The notes: generated by a model from the letters alone, not told the origin. DNA of 64,000 nt from Shinella kummerowiae (GCF_009827055.1 NZ_WUMK01000009.1:248001-312000); one strand, 5' to 3'; positions 46,555-56,537 are shown, numbered from the stretch's first letter. Translations and numbers: made by a program.

Positions 46555-47832
46555 TTAGTGTTTGTCCTCTTCCGCATGCCGCTGGCGGATCGCCCGGACG
46601 AGCAGCCACATACCGGCGATGACGAAGGGCACGGCGATGCCGGTCAGCGTTTCGGGCTTGACCGGTAGGCCGAGACCGTGTGCCGCCTTCGCCACATAGC
46701 CGAAGAGGCCGACGACATAGTAGGAGATCGCCGCGACCGAAAGGCCTTCGACGGTCTGCTGCAGGCGCAACTGCAATTTCGCGCGGCGGTCCATCGAGTT
46801 GAGCAGCGTCGAATTGAGTTGTTCCAGCTCCACGTCGATCCAGCTTCTCAGCAGGGCGGTGGCGCGGGCGAGTTTGCGTGACAGGTTCGCCTGCCGTTCC
46901 TCGACGGACTGACAGGTGCGCATGGCCGGCGCAAGACGACGTTCGAGGAAGAAGCCGAGCGTTTCATAACCGGGCACCGCCATTTCCGCGAGCGTGCGGA
47001 TGCGCTCCTGCACGATGCCGTAATAGGCGCGGCTGGCGCCGAAACGGTAGAGGCTGAGCGCGGCATTGGCCTCCAGCTCGGCGGCAAGACGGGTGATTTC
47101 CGACAGCAGCTCATCTGCCTTGTCGCGGGCATGCTGCTTCATGGCGTTGGTAATGCCGGTCAGCCCGTCCTCGATGCGGCGGATTTCCGGCGAAAGCGAC
47201 TGGGCGAGCGGCAGGCCCATCATGGCGAGCGTGCGGTAGGTCTCGATGTCGAGCAGACGCTGCACGACAGCACCGCGCCCGGCCTCGTTCATGCCGCGGT
47301 CGATGACGAGGATCTGCGTCAGCCCGTCGCCGTTCTGGCGGAAGTCGGTCAGGATCATCGCCTGGCCGTTCTTGATCTCGCTGTAACAGAGGCTTGTCGG
47401 GTCGAAACTGGCGATCGCCTCGCGCGTTTCCGGTGAATCGGGCCGTATTTCCAGGCGGATGCCAGAAATCATCGTGCCGGGCGGCGAAAAGCTGTCGCCG
47501 AACGGATGGATCGGAACTTCGCCGCCGAATTTTTCCGGCACCGGGCCGTCCCAGAAATAGGTCGAGAATTCGGTGTGCCGTTCCCAGCGCAACGTGCCCT
47601 GCCCCCAGCTCAGCGCGTGGTGGCTGGAATCGCGGCCGGGCGGCGAGATGCCGCGCGAGCGCGACACTTCCGCCATCACGGCATGATCCACCGCCGAACC
47701 ACCTTCCGTCAGGAAGGCGAGCTGAAAAATGACGCGTGGTGACGGCACCAGCGCATATGGTCGAGCGTGAATTTCCCCGAGCGCCTGCGCACGCGAAGTC
47801 GCCTGCGGAAAAGCGAAGCTGCCTTTTGCCAT
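46555..47832 (-). CDS. DUF3422 family membrane protein
   Basis: A 425-residue protein with a cytoplasmic N-terminal part (EIHARPYALVPSPRVIFQLAF; PFGDSFSPPGTMISGIRLEI), a long helical middle (QNLSRKLARATALLRSWIDV region) and two C-terminal membrane segments (VAAISYYVVGLFGYVAKAA and IAVPFVIAGMWLLVRAI) closed by a charged tail. This is the DUF3422 family; its function is unknown and it is common in alpha- and betaproteobacteria. The start at 47832 (MAKGSFAFPQ) has GGGGGAACGG upstream. Divergent from the FadR-type gene. Confidence 0.85.
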   Translation of the reverse strand: MAKGSFAFPQATSRAQALGEIHARPYALVPSPRVIFQLAFLTEGGSAVDHAVMAEVSRSRGISPPGRDSSHHALSWGQGTLRWERHTEFSTYFWDGPVPEKFGGEVPIHPFGDSFSPPGTMISGIRLEIRPDSPETREAIASFDPTSLCYSEIKNGQAMILTDFRQNGDGLTQILVIDRGMNEAGRGAVVQRLLDIETYRTLAMMGLPLAQSLSPEIRRIEDGLTGITNAMKQHARDKADELLSEITRLAAELEANAALSLYRFGASRAYYGIVQERIRTLAEMAVPGYETLGFFLERRLAPAMRTCQSVEERQANLSRKLARATALLRSWIDVELEQLNSTLLNSMDRRAKLQLRLQQTVEGLSVAAISYYVVGLFGYVAKAAHGLGLPVKPETLTGIAVPFVIAGMWLLVRAIRQRHAEEDKH

Positions 47833-47925
47833 GTCTGCACCGTTCCCCCATGTGCAACAGCTCTTTCTTAACAAATGTCAGGGCCTGGAAGATAGGACGC
47901 ATTGACGCAGGGGAAAACGATCAAG

Positions 47926-47944
47926 TGGACAAGATTGTTGACCA
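47926..47944. promoter_or_regulatory. Inverted repeat TGGACAA-N5-TTGACCA, putative FadR/GntR operator
   Basis: TGGACAA (47926-47932) and TTGACCA (47938-47944) match as an inverted repeat at 6 of 7 positions around a 5-base spacer. The TGGNNAN...TTGNCCA form is typical of FadR-subfamily regulators. It sits 30 bases upstream of the FadR-type start and 93 bases from the DUF3422 start, so autoregulation of one or both is likely. Confidence 0.55.
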
Positions 47945-47974
47945 GTTTCCGCCGGCATTGATACTATCGCCGTC

Positions 47975-48769
47975 GTGACCGATACCAGCTTCGACCTTTT
48001 CGCCCGCATCAGCCACAACCGCACCGCCGACGAGGTGGTGCGGCAGATCGAACTGTTGCTGCTGGAAGGTATCCTGCGCGACGGGGATCGCCTGCCCGGC
48101 GAGCGCGAGCTTTCCAAGCGGCTCGACGTGTCCAGGCCCATCCTGCGCGAAGCGCTGAAGGAGCTAGAAAACCGCGGCCTGCTTGTCAGCCAGCATGGTG
48201 ACGGCACCTATGTTGCCGACATTATCGGCCAGGTCTTTTCGCCCGCCGTCGTCGATCTCATCGCTCGCCACCAGCGCGCGACGGAGGACTATATCGAGTA
48301 CCGCCGCGAGCTCGAAGGCATCACCGCCGACCTCGCCGCCCGGCGCGCCACAGACTATGACCGGCAGATGCTGACACGCATCATGGAGGCGATGCGCGCC
48401 GCGCATAGTGGCGGGTCCTTCGATGCCGAACTCGAGGCGGATGTCGACCTGCACAACGCGATCGGCGAGGCCGCGCACAATATCGTGCTGCTGCATACGC
48501 TGCGCGCCTGTTACCGGCTGCTGGCGCAAGGGATCTTTTTCCACCGCCACCTCGTTTTCACCTCGGAGGAAGCACGTGGGCATCTGCTGGCCCAACACGA
48601 GGCGATCTATGCAGCGATCATGGCGGGCGACGGAAATGCGGCACGACATGCCGCTCAGGCGCATATGGACTATATCGCCGTCGCGATCCGCGAAGCGGAA
48701 CGCAGCGGCGAATGGCAACGTATTGCACAGCTGCGCATGCAAAAACGCGGTATCGTGCCGCAAGCCTGA
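47975..48769 (+). CDS. FadR-family (GntR superfamily) transcriptional regulator
   Basis: A 264-residue protein: winged helix-turn-helix (about residues 18-85: GDRLPGERELSKRLDVSRPI ... LRELENRGLLVSQHGDGTYV) and a C-terminal FCD helical domain with the metal ligands typical of the family (ADVDLHNAIGEAAHN and HLLAQHEAIYAAIMAGDGNA). Members of this group respond to small organic acids such as lactate, pyruvate or glycolate. The start codon is GTG at 47975 with no clear ribosome binding site, so an in-frame alternative is possible. No metabolic partner is adjacent; the glcDEF operon is about 3 kb away. Confidence 0.87.
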   Translation: MTDTSFDLFARISHNRTADEVVRQIELLLLEGILRDGDRLPGERELSKRLDVSRPILREALKELENRGLLVSQHGDGTYVADIIGQVFSPAVVDLIARHQRATEDYIEYRRELEGITADLAARRATDYDRQMLTRIMEAMRAAHSGGSFDAELEADVDLHNAIGEAAHNIVLLHTLRACYRLLAQGIFFHRHLVFTSEEARGHLLAQHEAIYAAIMAGDGNAARHAAQAHMDYIAVAIREAERSGEWQRIAQLRMQKRGIVPQA

Positions 48770-48838
48770 CTTGCGCCGTAAATCTCACGCAAGCATGATA
48801 TACGATAACGACTCAGCGAGCGTATCCCGATAAGAGGA

Positions 48839-49363
48839 ATGAAAAAGACCTTGAACCTTCTCAACCGCATCGTCAGCGACGTCCATCTCATGTTCCAGCG
48901 GCCCGCGCGGGAGCAATATGGGGCCCTGTGCTATCGTGTGCGGAAGAAGCGTCCGGCGGTCGAAGTCCTCCTGATCACCAGCCGCGACACGGGCCGATGG
49001 GTCATTCCCAAGGGCTGGCCGATGGACGGCAAGAGCGCACCTGCCGCCGCCGCGCGCGAAGCATGGGAAGAGGCGGGCGTGAAAGGCAAGATCGGTGAGG
49101 AGCCGATCGGCAGCTACCACTATATGAAGGGCCTGCCGGAAGGACTGAAGGTCGATTGCCGGGTGCGCGTTTTCCCGCTTGCCGTCGATGAGATGGTCAA
49201 GAATTTCCCGGAAAAGGGCGAGCGGCGCGCCGAATGGGTCGATTGCACGGAGGCCGCCGCCCGTGTGCAGGAACCGGGGCTCAAGCATCTTCTCCTCGCT
49301 TTCGAGCAGACGATGCTTGGCGCCCTCGCACCGGAATCCAAAGACGGTACGACCGGCGCCTGA
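48839..49363 (+). CDS. Nudix hydrolase
   Basis: A 174-residue protein with a Nudix box GX5EX7REUXEEXGU realised as GWPMDGKSAPAAAAREAWEEAG within residues 61-86; the catalytic Glu pairs are present. It hydrolyses a nucleoside diphosphate linked to some moiety X; the substrate is unknown. The ATG at 48839 has AAGAGGA directly adjacent (no spacer), so starts at an internal TTG (48851) or ATG (48890) cannot be excluded. It precedes the phosphate transporter gene by 176 bases. Confidence 0.82.
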   Translation: MKKTLNLLNRIVSDVHLMFQRPAREQYGALCYRVRKKRPAVEVLLITSRDTGRWVIPKGWPMDGKSAPAAAAREAWEEAGVKGKIGEEPIGSYHYMKGLPEGLKVDCRVRVFPLAVDEMVKNFPEKGERRAEWVDCTEAAARVQEPGLKHLLLAFEQTMLGALAPESKDGTTGA

Positions 49364-49539
49364 TACGACCGTCGTCCCAAGGCTGTCTATGCCCTGAAAC
49401 GCCAATGAATCATTGCTCCGCGGCTCGAAATCGGCCCGCGGATCAATTATTCAGTGGATTGGAAATCCACAGCAACCTTTGCGCCTCGCAAGCGACGCGC
49501 GACGCTGTATTGCCTTTCGGCAAAGACGGAGCAGCATGA

Positions 49540-51045
49540 ATGGCCAATTCACCGGTTCAGCTACACAAGCCGACGCTGGACAAGGATCTTGAAAAACTGA
49601 CCTTCACCGAACAGGCCACGCACTTCGTGCTGCGGTCCTGGGCGGGCGTGGGCATTTCGCTGGTCTTCCTGCTGATCACCATGGCCGTTGCCGATAGTTT
49701 CGCCGTGGGCACGCCGGGCGTGCTGGTGATTGCCGTCACCGCCGCCCTCGCCGCCTACATGGCCATGAACATCGGTGCAAACGACGTAACGAACAATGTC
49801 GGTGCCGCCGTCGGCGCGCGCGCCATGAGCATGGGCGTCGCCCTTGGCATTGCCGCCGTCTTCGAGATTGCCGGAGCACTCCTCGCCGGCCAGGGCGTTG
49901 CCGCGACGGTCGCGTCGGGCATCGTCGATCCCGCCATCTTTCCAAGCCCCGAGGCCTTCGCCTGGGCGATGATGGCGGCGCTGGTTTCGGCAGCGCTCTG
50001 GATCAATATCGCCACGCTTGCCAATGCGCCGATCTCCACCACGCACGCCATCATCGGCGGCGTGATCGGTGCGGGTGCTGCCGCAAGCGGCTTCCACAGC
50101 GTGCAATGGGAGGCCATCGCCGTCATCGTCGTCAGCTGGACCGTGTCGCCGATCCTCGGCGGCGTGATTGCTGCCGCCTTCCTCTATTTCCTCAAGGAAA
50201 CCATCATCTACCGCGAGGACAAGATCGCCGCGGCGAAGACCTGGGTTCCCGTGCTCGTCGCGCTGATGGCCGGCGCTTTCGCCGCCTTCATCGCCAATGG
50301 CGGCACCAATGGTTTTTACGACATACCGATCGGCCGGGCGCTGCTCGTTGGCCTCGCCTTCGGCATTGTCACCTATTTCGTGACGCGGCCCATCATCCGA
50401 CGGCACGCCGAAGGCCTCGACAACCGCAACCAGTCGCTGCGCACGCTGTTTCGCATTCCGCTGATCTGCTCGGCTGCGCTGTTGTCTTTTGCGCACGGCG
50501 CCAACGACGTGTCGAACGCCGTCGGCCCGCTCTATGGCGTCGTCTCGGCGCTGCGTCCGGGCGATGCCGACAACGGCGCGACAATTCCGCTATGGGAGAT
50601 GGCGATCGGTGCGTTTGGTATTTCGCTCGGCCTGCTGCTGTTCGGCCCGCGTCTCATTCGCATCGTCGGCAACCAGATCACCAAGCTCAACCCGATGCGC
50701 GCCTTCTGCGTGGCGCTGTCCTCCGCCGTTGCCGTGTTGACGGCCTCGGTCTTCGCCATTCCCGTCTCCTCGACGCATATCGCCATCGGCGCGGTGTTCG
50801 GTGTCGGCCTGTTCCGCGAGTGGTACACCCGCAACTCCCGGCGCCGCATCGACTATATCCGCAGCCGCGGCAACCGCGTCGCGGAGGAAGAGGAAATGCC
50901 GGCCAATCCCGACGAGATGCGTCGCCGCTATCTCGTTCGCCGCTCGCATTTCATGACGATCGTCTCGGCCTGGATCGTGACGCTGCCCGTCTCGGCGGTC
51001 CTGTCGGCCATCATCTTCCTCATCCTCAACGCACTCTTCACCTGA
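49540..51045 (+). CDS. pit: Inorganic phosphate transporter, PiT family
   Basis: A 501-residue inner-membrane symporter for phosphate with H+ (or Na+). Both PiT signature repeats are present: IGANDVTNNVGAAVG near residue 78 and GANDVSNAVGPLYG near 325, with PISTTHAIIG and PVSSTHIAIG in the two halves. About ten membrane segments flank a central charged loop. In many rhizobia pit lies downstream of a DUF47 gene (orfA-pit); none is found here, so this is a stand-alone copy. I see no Pho box (CTGTCAT direct repeat) in the 176 bases upstream. Confidence 0.93.
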   Translation: MANSPVQLHKPTLDKDLEKLTFTEQATHFVLRSWAGVGISLVFLLITMAVADSFAVGTPGVLVIAVTAALAAYMAMNIGANDVTNNVGAAVGARAMSMGVALGIAAVFEIAGALLAGQGVAATVASGIVDPAIFPSPEAFAWAMMAALVSAALWINIATLANAPISTTHAIIGGVIGAGAAASGFHSVQWEAIAVIVVSWTVSPILGGVIAAAFLYFLKETIIYREDKIAAAKTWVPVLVALMAGAFAAFIANGGTNGFYDIPIGRALLVGLAFGIVTYFVTRPIIRRHAEGLDNRNQSLRTLFRIPLICSAALLSFAHGANDVSNAVGPLYGVVSALRPGDADNGATIPLWEMAIGAFGISLGLLLFGPRLIRIVGNQITKLNPMRAFCVALSSAVAVLTASVFAIPVSSTHIAIGAVFGVGLFREWYTRNSRRRIDYIRSRGNRVAEEEEMPANPDEMRRRYLVRRSHFMTIVSAWIVTLPVSAVLSAIIFLILNALFT

Positions 51046-51054
51046 GAGGCCGGC

Positions 51055-51792
51055 ATGCGTGCAAATTATCGGATGCAGCGCCTTTTCGTTGAAGACGCCC
51101 TCTCCGCCGGGCAAGCCTTCGAGGCCGCGAAAGAGCACTTCCACTATCTCACCAACGTGCTGCGCATGGCGGACGGCGATGCCGTGCTGCTGTTCAACGG
51201 GCGTGACGGAGAGTGGCGGGCGGAACTCTCGCTGCCGACCCGCAAACGGCTTATGCTGACGCCGACCGAGCTGACGCGGCCGCAGCCGGAGCCTTCGGAC
51301 CTGCACTATCTCTTTGCCCCCCTGAAAGTCGGACGGCTCGATTACATCGTGCAGAAGGCGGTGGAGATGGGGGCCGGCGTGCTCCAGCCGGTGATGACCC
51401 AGCATGTCCAGGGCAAGATCACCAGCATCGAGCGGCTGCAGGCCAATGCCGTCGAGGCCGCCGAACAGTGCGGTATCCTCGCGATCCCGCAGGTTGCAGC
51501 GCCCCGCAAGCTGGAGGACCTGCTCTCCGGCTGGCCGCGCGAGCGGCGCATCATCTTTTGCGACGAGGGCCATGGCAGCCAGAACCCGCTGCCGGCGCTG
51601 CAACAGATCGCAGAACGCAAACTCGCTCTTCTCGTCGGCCCCGAGGGCGGCTTTTCGGATGACGAGCGCACGTTGCTGCGCGGCCTCGATTTCGTGACGC
51701 CCGTCCCGCTCGGCCCCCGCATCCTGCGCGCCGATACGGCGGCGGTGGCGGCCATGGCGGTCATCCAGGCAGCGATCGGCGATTGGGTTTGA
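51055..51792 (+). CDS. rsmE: 16S rRNA (uracil1498-N3)-methyltransferase RsmE
   Basis: A 245-residue SPOUT-class methyltransferase: N-terminal PUA-like domain ([35 protein letters not shown]) and C-terminal knot ([15 protein letters not shown] and [20 protein letters not shown]). It methylates U1498 of 16S rRNA. The ATG at 51055 has GAGAGG 5 bases upstream. It starts 9 bases after the phosphate transporter stop and shares its transcript. A GC hairpin (TGCCCGC/GCGGGCA, 51807-51827) lies after the stop but without a T-run. Confidence 0.94.
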   Translation: MRANYRMQRLFVEDALSAGQAFEAAKEHFHYLTNVLRMADGDAVLLFNGRDGEWRAELSLPTRKRLMLTPTELTRPQPEPSDLHYLFAPLKVGRLDYIVQKAVEMGAGVLQPVMTQHVQGKITSIERLQANAVEAAEQCGILAIPQVAAPRKLEDLLSGWPRERRIIFCDEGHGSQNPLPALQQIAERKLALLVGPEGGFSDDERTLLRGLDFVTPVPLGPRILRADTAAVAAMAVIQAAIGDWV

Positions 51793-51979
51793 GCGCCCGC
51801 ACCGTCTGCCCGCTGGAATTGCGGGCAAGCAAGAAGGCGAATTTTCACGAAAAGTCGAATGGGTTTTTTTGAATATGCCTTGAAAGGAATTCGCTTGCAC
51901 CGCATCTAATTCCGGTCCAAGCACCCTTCCCAAGGCCCTGCGGTTCCGCCGGGCGCCATCCGTTCAGAAGAAGACGCCC

Positions 51980-53353
51980 ATGGCCCGTGATACCACCGAC
52001 CAGACGCCGATCCGCACCGTCGCGGACATGGCGGACTACCTCGCCGAAGGCAACAAGCCGAAGGAAAGGTTCCGTATCGGCACCGAGCATGAGAAATTCG
52101 TCTTCTTTACGGCCGACAACAGTCCCGTTCCCTATTTCGGCGAAGCCAGCATCTCGGCACTGCTGAACGGCATGCAGGCCAAGACCGGCTGGGAGCCGAT
52201 CATCGATGCCGGCCACATCATCGGCCTCGCCGAACCGTCCGGCATGGGCGCGATCTCGCTGGAGCCGGGTGGCCAGTTCGAGCTTTCCGGCGCGCCGCTG
52301 GAAAACCTGCACCAGACCTGCAAGGAATCCAACCAGCACCTCGCGACGCTGCGCGAAATCGCCGAACCACTCGGCATCCGGTTCCTCGGCATGGGCGGCA
52401 GCCCGAAATGGTCGTTTGCCGAAACGCCGCGCATGCCCAAAAGCCGCTACGACATCATGACCCGCTACATGCCGAAGGTCGGCAGCCAGGGGCTCGACAT
52501 GATGTATCGCACCTGCACGATCCAGGTGAACCTCGACTTCTCCTCCGAGGTCGACATGCGCCGCAAGATGCAGGTGTCGCTGAAGCTGCAGTCGATGGCG
52601 ACGGCGCTGTTCGCCTCCTCGCCCTTCACCGAGGGCAAGCCGAACGGCCTGCTCTCCTGGCGCGGCGACATCTGGCGTGACACGGACAACAACCGCGCCG
52701 GCCTCATCCCCTTCGCCTTCAAGCCGGATTTCGGCTTTATCGACTATGTCGAATGGGCGCTCGACGTGCCGATGTATTTCGTCGTGCGCGACGGCAAGTA
52801 CCATGACTGCACGCACATCACCTTCCGCCAGTTCATGGCCGGCGCGCTGAAGGGCGAGCTCGCCGACTGGGAGCCGAACCTCGGCGACTGGACGAACCAC
52901 CTCTCCACCCTGTTCCCCGACGTGCGGCTGAAGCGCTTCCTCGAAATGCGCGGCGCGGACGGTGGCCCGTGGCGGCGCATCTGTGCGCTGCCCGCCTTCT
53001 GGGTCGGCCTGCTCTATGACGACGGCGCGCTGGATGCCGCCGAGGCCCTGACGCGCGACTGGACGGTCGAGGAAGTCTCGGCACTGCGCGACGCCGTGCC
53101 GGCCCAGGGCCTCAAGGCCGACTTCCGCGGCAAGCCGTTGCTCGACACGGCGCGCGAAGTGGTCTCGATTTCCCGCCAGGGTCTCAAGGCCCGTGCCCGC
53201 CTCAATGGCGACGGCGTCGACGAGACCATCTTCCTTGCACCGCTCGACGAGGTGCTGGCGAAGAAGGCGACGCTCGCGGAAGACATGCTGGCGCTCTACA
53301 ACGGCCGCTGGAACGGCTCGGTCGAGCCGGTCTTCACCGACTACCAGTACTGA
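51980..53353 (+). CDS. gshA: Glutamate-cysteine ligase, alphaproteobacterial/plant type
   Basis: A 457-residue ATP-dependent ligase making gamma-glutamylcysteine, the first step of glutathione synthesis. It has the start RFRIGTEHEKFVF, the ATP/Mg-binding QFELSGAPLENLHQT, GLDMMYRTCTIQVNLDFSSE and KYHDCTHITFRQFMAG, which mark the class related to plant GSH1, not the E. coli type. The 187 bases upstream contain an AT-rich stretch likely to hold the promoter. A probable lsrB regulator gene lies about 4 kb downstream; LsrB is reported to activate gshA in Sinorhizobium meliloti. Confidence 0.95.
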   Translation: MARDTTDQTPIRTVADMADYLAEGNKPKERFRIGTEHEKFVFFTADNSPVPYFGEASISALLNGMQAKTGWEPIIDAGHIIGLAEPSGMGAISLEPGGQFELSGAPLENLHQTCKESNQHLATLREIAEPLGIRFLGMGGSPKWSFAETPRMPKSRYDIMTRYMPKVGSQGLDMMYRTCTIQVNLDFSSEVDMRRKMQVSLKLQSMATALFASSPFTEGKPNGLLSWRGDIWRDTDNNRAGLIPFAFKPDFGFIDYVEWALDVPMYFVVRDGKYHDCTHITFRQFMAGALKGELADWEPNLGDWTNHLSTLFPDVRLKRFLEMRGADGGPWRRICALPAFWVGLLYDDGALDAAEALTRDWTVEEVSALRDAVPAQGLKADFRGKPLLDTAREVVSISRQGLKARARLNGDGVDETIFLAPLDEVLAKKATLAEDMLALYNGRWNGSVEPVFTDYQY

Positions 53354-53400
53354 GCCCTCCCCTCGAAAAAGCGGTTTGCGTGGGCAAAATTCCCGTTATA

Positions 53401-53426
53401 GTGCAGGCACATGCATGTGCCTGCAC
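53401..53426. promoter_or_regulatory. Perfect 26-bp palindrome upstream of the DUF937-type gene
   Basis: GTGCAGGCACATG followed by its exact reverse complement CATGTGCCTGCAC, with no spacer. It ends 15 bases before the ATG of the DUF937-type gene, just upstream of its GGGGAAGGG ribosome binding site, and TTATAGT at 53395-53401 abuts it as a possible -10. A perfect, spacerless 26-bp dyad at that position is what a dimeric repressor operator looks like; as RNA it would be a 13-bp hairpin. Confidence 0.7.
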
Positions 53427-53441
53427 GGGGAAGGGTTCACG

Positions 53442-54284
53442 ATGCTTTCGCTCTACGACATGATGATGCAGGCGCAGAACGGCAACGCCATAGAGACCAT
53501 GGCGCGGCAGTTCGGACTGGCGCAGGAACAGGCGACGAAGGCCGTCGCCGCGCTGATGCCGGCCTTTTCCGAGGGGTTCAAGCGCAACGCCGCCAATCCG
53601 TACGACATGGCCGCCTTCATGCAGGCGCTGACGTCAGGCGAACACGCCAAATATTTCGAGGACATGAGCAAGGCCTTCACGCCGCAGGGCCTGGCGGATG
53701 GCAACGGCATTCTCGGCCATCTCTTCGGCAACAAGGACGTCTCGCGCGCCATCGCCGCGCAAGCCGCGCAGATGACCGGCATCGGCCAGGAAATCTACAA
53801 GCAGATGCTCCCGGTGATGGCGAGCACGCTGATGGGCGGCCTGTTCAAGCAATCCTTTGCCCCCTTCATGCCGGGTGCTGGCAGCACACAGGCCAATCCC
53901 TTCGCCGACATGATGCAGCAATGGGCGGAAGCCACCGGCCTTGCGAAGAAGCCGGAGCCGGCAAATCCCTTCGACAACCCGTTCACACAGGCTGCGCAGG
54001 AATTCTTCGGCGCGGGCCAGAAGAAGGATGCCCCGGCAAACCCCTTCACGGACAATCCTTTTGCAAAAGCCTTCCAGGACATGATGGCGAGCATGGGCGG
54101 CCAGCCTGCGGCAAGCGGCAAGCCCAGCGAACCGCAAACCACGCCGGCGGATTCGCTGAAGGGCCTCGTAAACACGATGTTCGACACCGGCCTCGAAATG
54201 CAGAAGGACTACCAGCACAACATCGAATCGATCTTCGAAACGATGCGCACCGGCATGGAGCCAGGCAACGGCAAGAAGGGTTGA
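53442..54284 (+). CDS. DUF937 family protein with repeated NPF motifs
   Basis: A 280-residue soluble protein. The N-terminal 55 residues match DUF937 (LYDMMMQAQNGNAIETMARQ; GLAQEQATKAVAALMPAFSE). The middle (residues about 145-215) is low complexity with five NPF tripeptides (ANPFADMM, ANPFDNPFTQ, ANPFTDNPFAK). The end is helical (MFDTGLEMQKDYQHNIESIF) and recalls phasin-type coiled segments. I cannot assign a function. A gene-length N-terminal extension upstream has no ribosome binding site and overlaps gshA, so I use 53442. It is behind the 26-bp palindrome. Confidence 0.7.
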   Translation: MLSLYDMMMQAQNGNAIETMARQFGLAQEQATKAVAALMPAFSEGFKRNAANPYDMAAFMQALTSGEHAKYFEDMSKAFTPQGLADGNGILGHLFGNKDVSRAIAAQAAQMTGIGQEIYKQMLPVMASTLMGGLFKQSFAPFMPGAGSTQANPFADMMQQWAEATGLAKKPEPANPFDNPFTQAAQEFFGAGQKKDAPANPFTDNPFAKAFQDMMASMGGQPAASGKPSEPQTTPADSLKGLVNTMFDTGLEMQKDYQHNIESIFETMRTGMEPGNGKKG

Positions 54285-54287
54285 GGA

Positions 54288-56537
54288 TCAGGCCGCTGCC
54301 CGATCCTGCGCCACGTCTTTCGGCACATTGAAGCGCTCGACGATCGCCGCAAGCGAGCGTGTGTCGCCGGCAAGGCCGGACATGCCGGCGGCCGTCTGCG
54401 AAACCGCCTGACGGTTTTGCGCCGTCACCTGCTCCATCGCGTTCATCGAACGGCTGATATCGCCGAGGCTTGAGGATTGCTGGTTGGCGGCCGCCGCAAT
54501 CGAGTGGATATGGTCGTTGATGCGGGTGACCTGTTCGGCGATGCCGGATAGGGCAGAACCCGTCTGCTGCACGAGATCCACGCCCTTTGCAACCTCGACA
54601 CCCGACTTGGTGATCAGCGCCTTGATGTCCTTGGCGGCGTTGGCGGAGCGTTGCGCGAGTTCGCGCACCTCCTGCGCCACGACCGCAAAGCCCTTGCCGG
54701 CGTCGCCAGCGCGCGCCGCTTCCACACCGGCATTCAGCGCCAAAAGGTTGGTCTGGAAGGCGATCTGATCGATGACGTTGATGATGTTCGAGATTTCGCG
54801 GGATGCTCCTTCGATGCGCTCCATGGCGGAGACCGCGTCGGAGACGACCGTGCTCGACAGGTCCGTGCTGCTCTTGGCCTCGGTCGCCATGCGCGACGCC
54901 TCGCCGGCACGCGCCGTGGAACTGCGGATCGCCTCCATCATCTGGCCGACGGCCTCGGTGGTGCGCTCCAGCGCCGCAACCTGGCTCTCTGTGCGCTCGG
55001 CCATGTCTCGGGCAGCGGCATCGACATGGGCAACCTTGCCGTCAATCGAGCGGGCATTCGACGACACGGCGGCAATCGTCTCTGCGAGACGGCGGACGGA
55101 TGTGTTGAAATCCATGCGCAATTCGTCGAGCCCGTCCGAGAATTCATGGTCGATGACCGTCGACAGGTCGCCGGCGGACAGCCGCTCCAGCGCCGCGCCG
55201 AGCGTTTCGACCGCCTGTTGAACCTGCCGCTGCTGCGCGGCCTTGGCCTCTTCCTGCGCCCTCTGCTCGCGCGCCGTGGAATCGCGGCTTTCCGCACTGG
55301 AGCGTTCCAGCGCGTCCTTGTCGAGGGCTGCGGCACGGAAGACGGCGACGGAGCGCACCATATCGCCAATCTCGTCGGCGCGGTTTTCCTTCGGCAGGGC
55401 GATTTCGGTGTTGCCGGCGGCAAGCTCGGTCATCGCCTTGACGAGCTGGTGGATGGGCCTTGTCAGCGCGCGGGAGAAGATGGTGGCGGCGAGGATCGCC
55501 AGGCCGATGATCGCGGCGGTGAGGCCGAGCACGATCAGCGTGCCGCGCATCAGGCCCGCGGTCGCCTCGGCCTTGGTGATTTTCGCAATGACCGACCAGT
55601 CCGTGCCGCCGAAGGAGAGTGGCGATGCGGCCGCATAGAGGTCCGCGCCCGCGGCGTCGACGATCGTGCCGTGGGTCTCGCTGCCGACCGGCAGGCCCGT
55701 AATGTCGAGACGCGTCTTCAGCGCATCCGGCTCCGGCGTGCGGGCGGAATCGGTCAGCACCGTGCCATCGGCGCGCACCAGCACCGTTTCGCCGGTGTCG
55801 CCAAGGCCCTTGTTGTTGCCGAAGATGGCATCGATCTTGGCGTTCGGCACGCGCAGGGCCATGATGCCGAGCGTGCGGCCGTTCATGGTGATGGGGGCTG
55901 CGACGAAAGCCGCCGGCGCGCCGTCGAGCGCGGCATAGGCGGAGAAATCGGAAAAGACGATGCCGCCCGGCTCCTTGAGCGCCAGCGCCTCCTTGAAGGC
56001 CGTCGTCAGGCCACTGTCCTTGTAGGAGCCATCAAGCAGGTTCGTGCCGAAATCCTCGGCCTTGGCGACGGAGTAGAGCACATTGCCCTTTGGATCGATC
56101 ATGTAGAGATCGGCATAGCCCTGCGATTCCAGGTGCTTGCGGAAGGTCACATGGTACTGCTTGTGGGCGCGGTCGAAATTGTCCTTCTTCGCCGTGTCGA
56201 GCAGGAAGCGGCTCTCCGGCGGGTTTGGATTGTTCGTGATGTAGCGTGCATGCAGTTCCTTGGCGGGCTCCTTGCCGAGTGCGCCCCAGGCGCCGGCGAA
56301 GCCGTAGAAGGCCTGTGTGGTCGGCATGGCGGTGGAGAGGCTCAGGAGATCGAGCTTCATGCCCTCCAGATAGGTGCGGGCCTCGTTGCGCCGACCGTCG
56401 GCGGTTGCTTCCAGCTTCTGCATCACCTGTTCGGTGACCGTATCGGCGCTGACGATCAGCGACACGGCGCTGGCGGCACCGATGGAAAGAAGCGTGAGCA
56501 CGGCGGCAGCAAGGGGCAGTTTCCGGGAAATCCGCAT
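54288..56537 (-). CDS. Methyl-accepting chemotaxis protein with Cache-type sensor domain
   Basis: A 749-residue transmembrane chemoreceptor: N-terminal membrane segment ([19 protein letters not shown]), periplasmic Cache/PDC sensor (about 35-330, with [20 protein letters not shown]), second membrane segment ([19 protein letters not shown]), HAMP domain, a second linker, and the cytoplasmic signalling domain with the highly conserved hairpin [20 protein letters not shown]. The tail ends in RAAA and lacks a CheR-binding NWETF-type pentapeptide. The ligand is unknown. It is convergent with the DUF937 gene, 3 bases between stops. Confidence 0.94.
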   Translation of the reverse strand: MRISRKLPLAAAVLTLLSIGAASAVSLIVSADTVTEQVMQKLEATADGRRNEARTYLEGMKLDLLSLSTAMPTTQAFYGFAGAWGALGKEPAKELHARYITNNPNPPESRFLLDTAKKDNFDRAHKQYHVTFRKHLESQGYADLYMIDPKGNVLYSVAKAEDFGTNLLDGSYKDSGLTTAFKEALALKEPGGIVFSDFSAYAALDGAPAAFVAAPITMNGRTLGIMALRVPNAKIDAIFGNNKGLGDTGETVLVRADGTVLTDSARTPEPDALKTRLDITGLPVGSETHGTIVDAAGADLYAAASPLSFGGTDWSVIAKITKAEATAGLMRGTLIVLGLTAAIIGLAILAATIFSRALTRPIHQLVKAMTELAAGNTEIALPKENRADEIGDMVRSVAVFRAAALDKDALERSSAESRDSTAREQRAQEEAKAAQQRQVQQAVETLGAALERLSAGDLSTVIDHEFSDGLDELRMDFNTSVRRLAETIAAVSSNARSIDGKVAHVDAAARDMAERTESQVAALERTTEAVGQMMEAIRSSTARAGEASRMATEAKSSTDLSSTVVSDAVSAMERIEGASREISNIINVIDQIAFQTNLLALNAGVEAARAGDAGKGFAVVAQEVRELAQRSANAAKDIKALITKSGVEVAKGVDLVQQTGSALSGIAEQVTRINDHIHSIAAAANQQSSSLGDISRSMNAMEQVTAQNRQAVSQTAAGMSGLAGDTRSLAAIVERFNVPKDVAQDRAAA

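Noticed and set aside
49364..49539. Pho box upstream of the phosphate transporter
   Set aside because: I looked for the CTGTCAT direct repeats and did not find them; only a small GTGGATT/AATCCAC hairpin at 49454-49470 is present.
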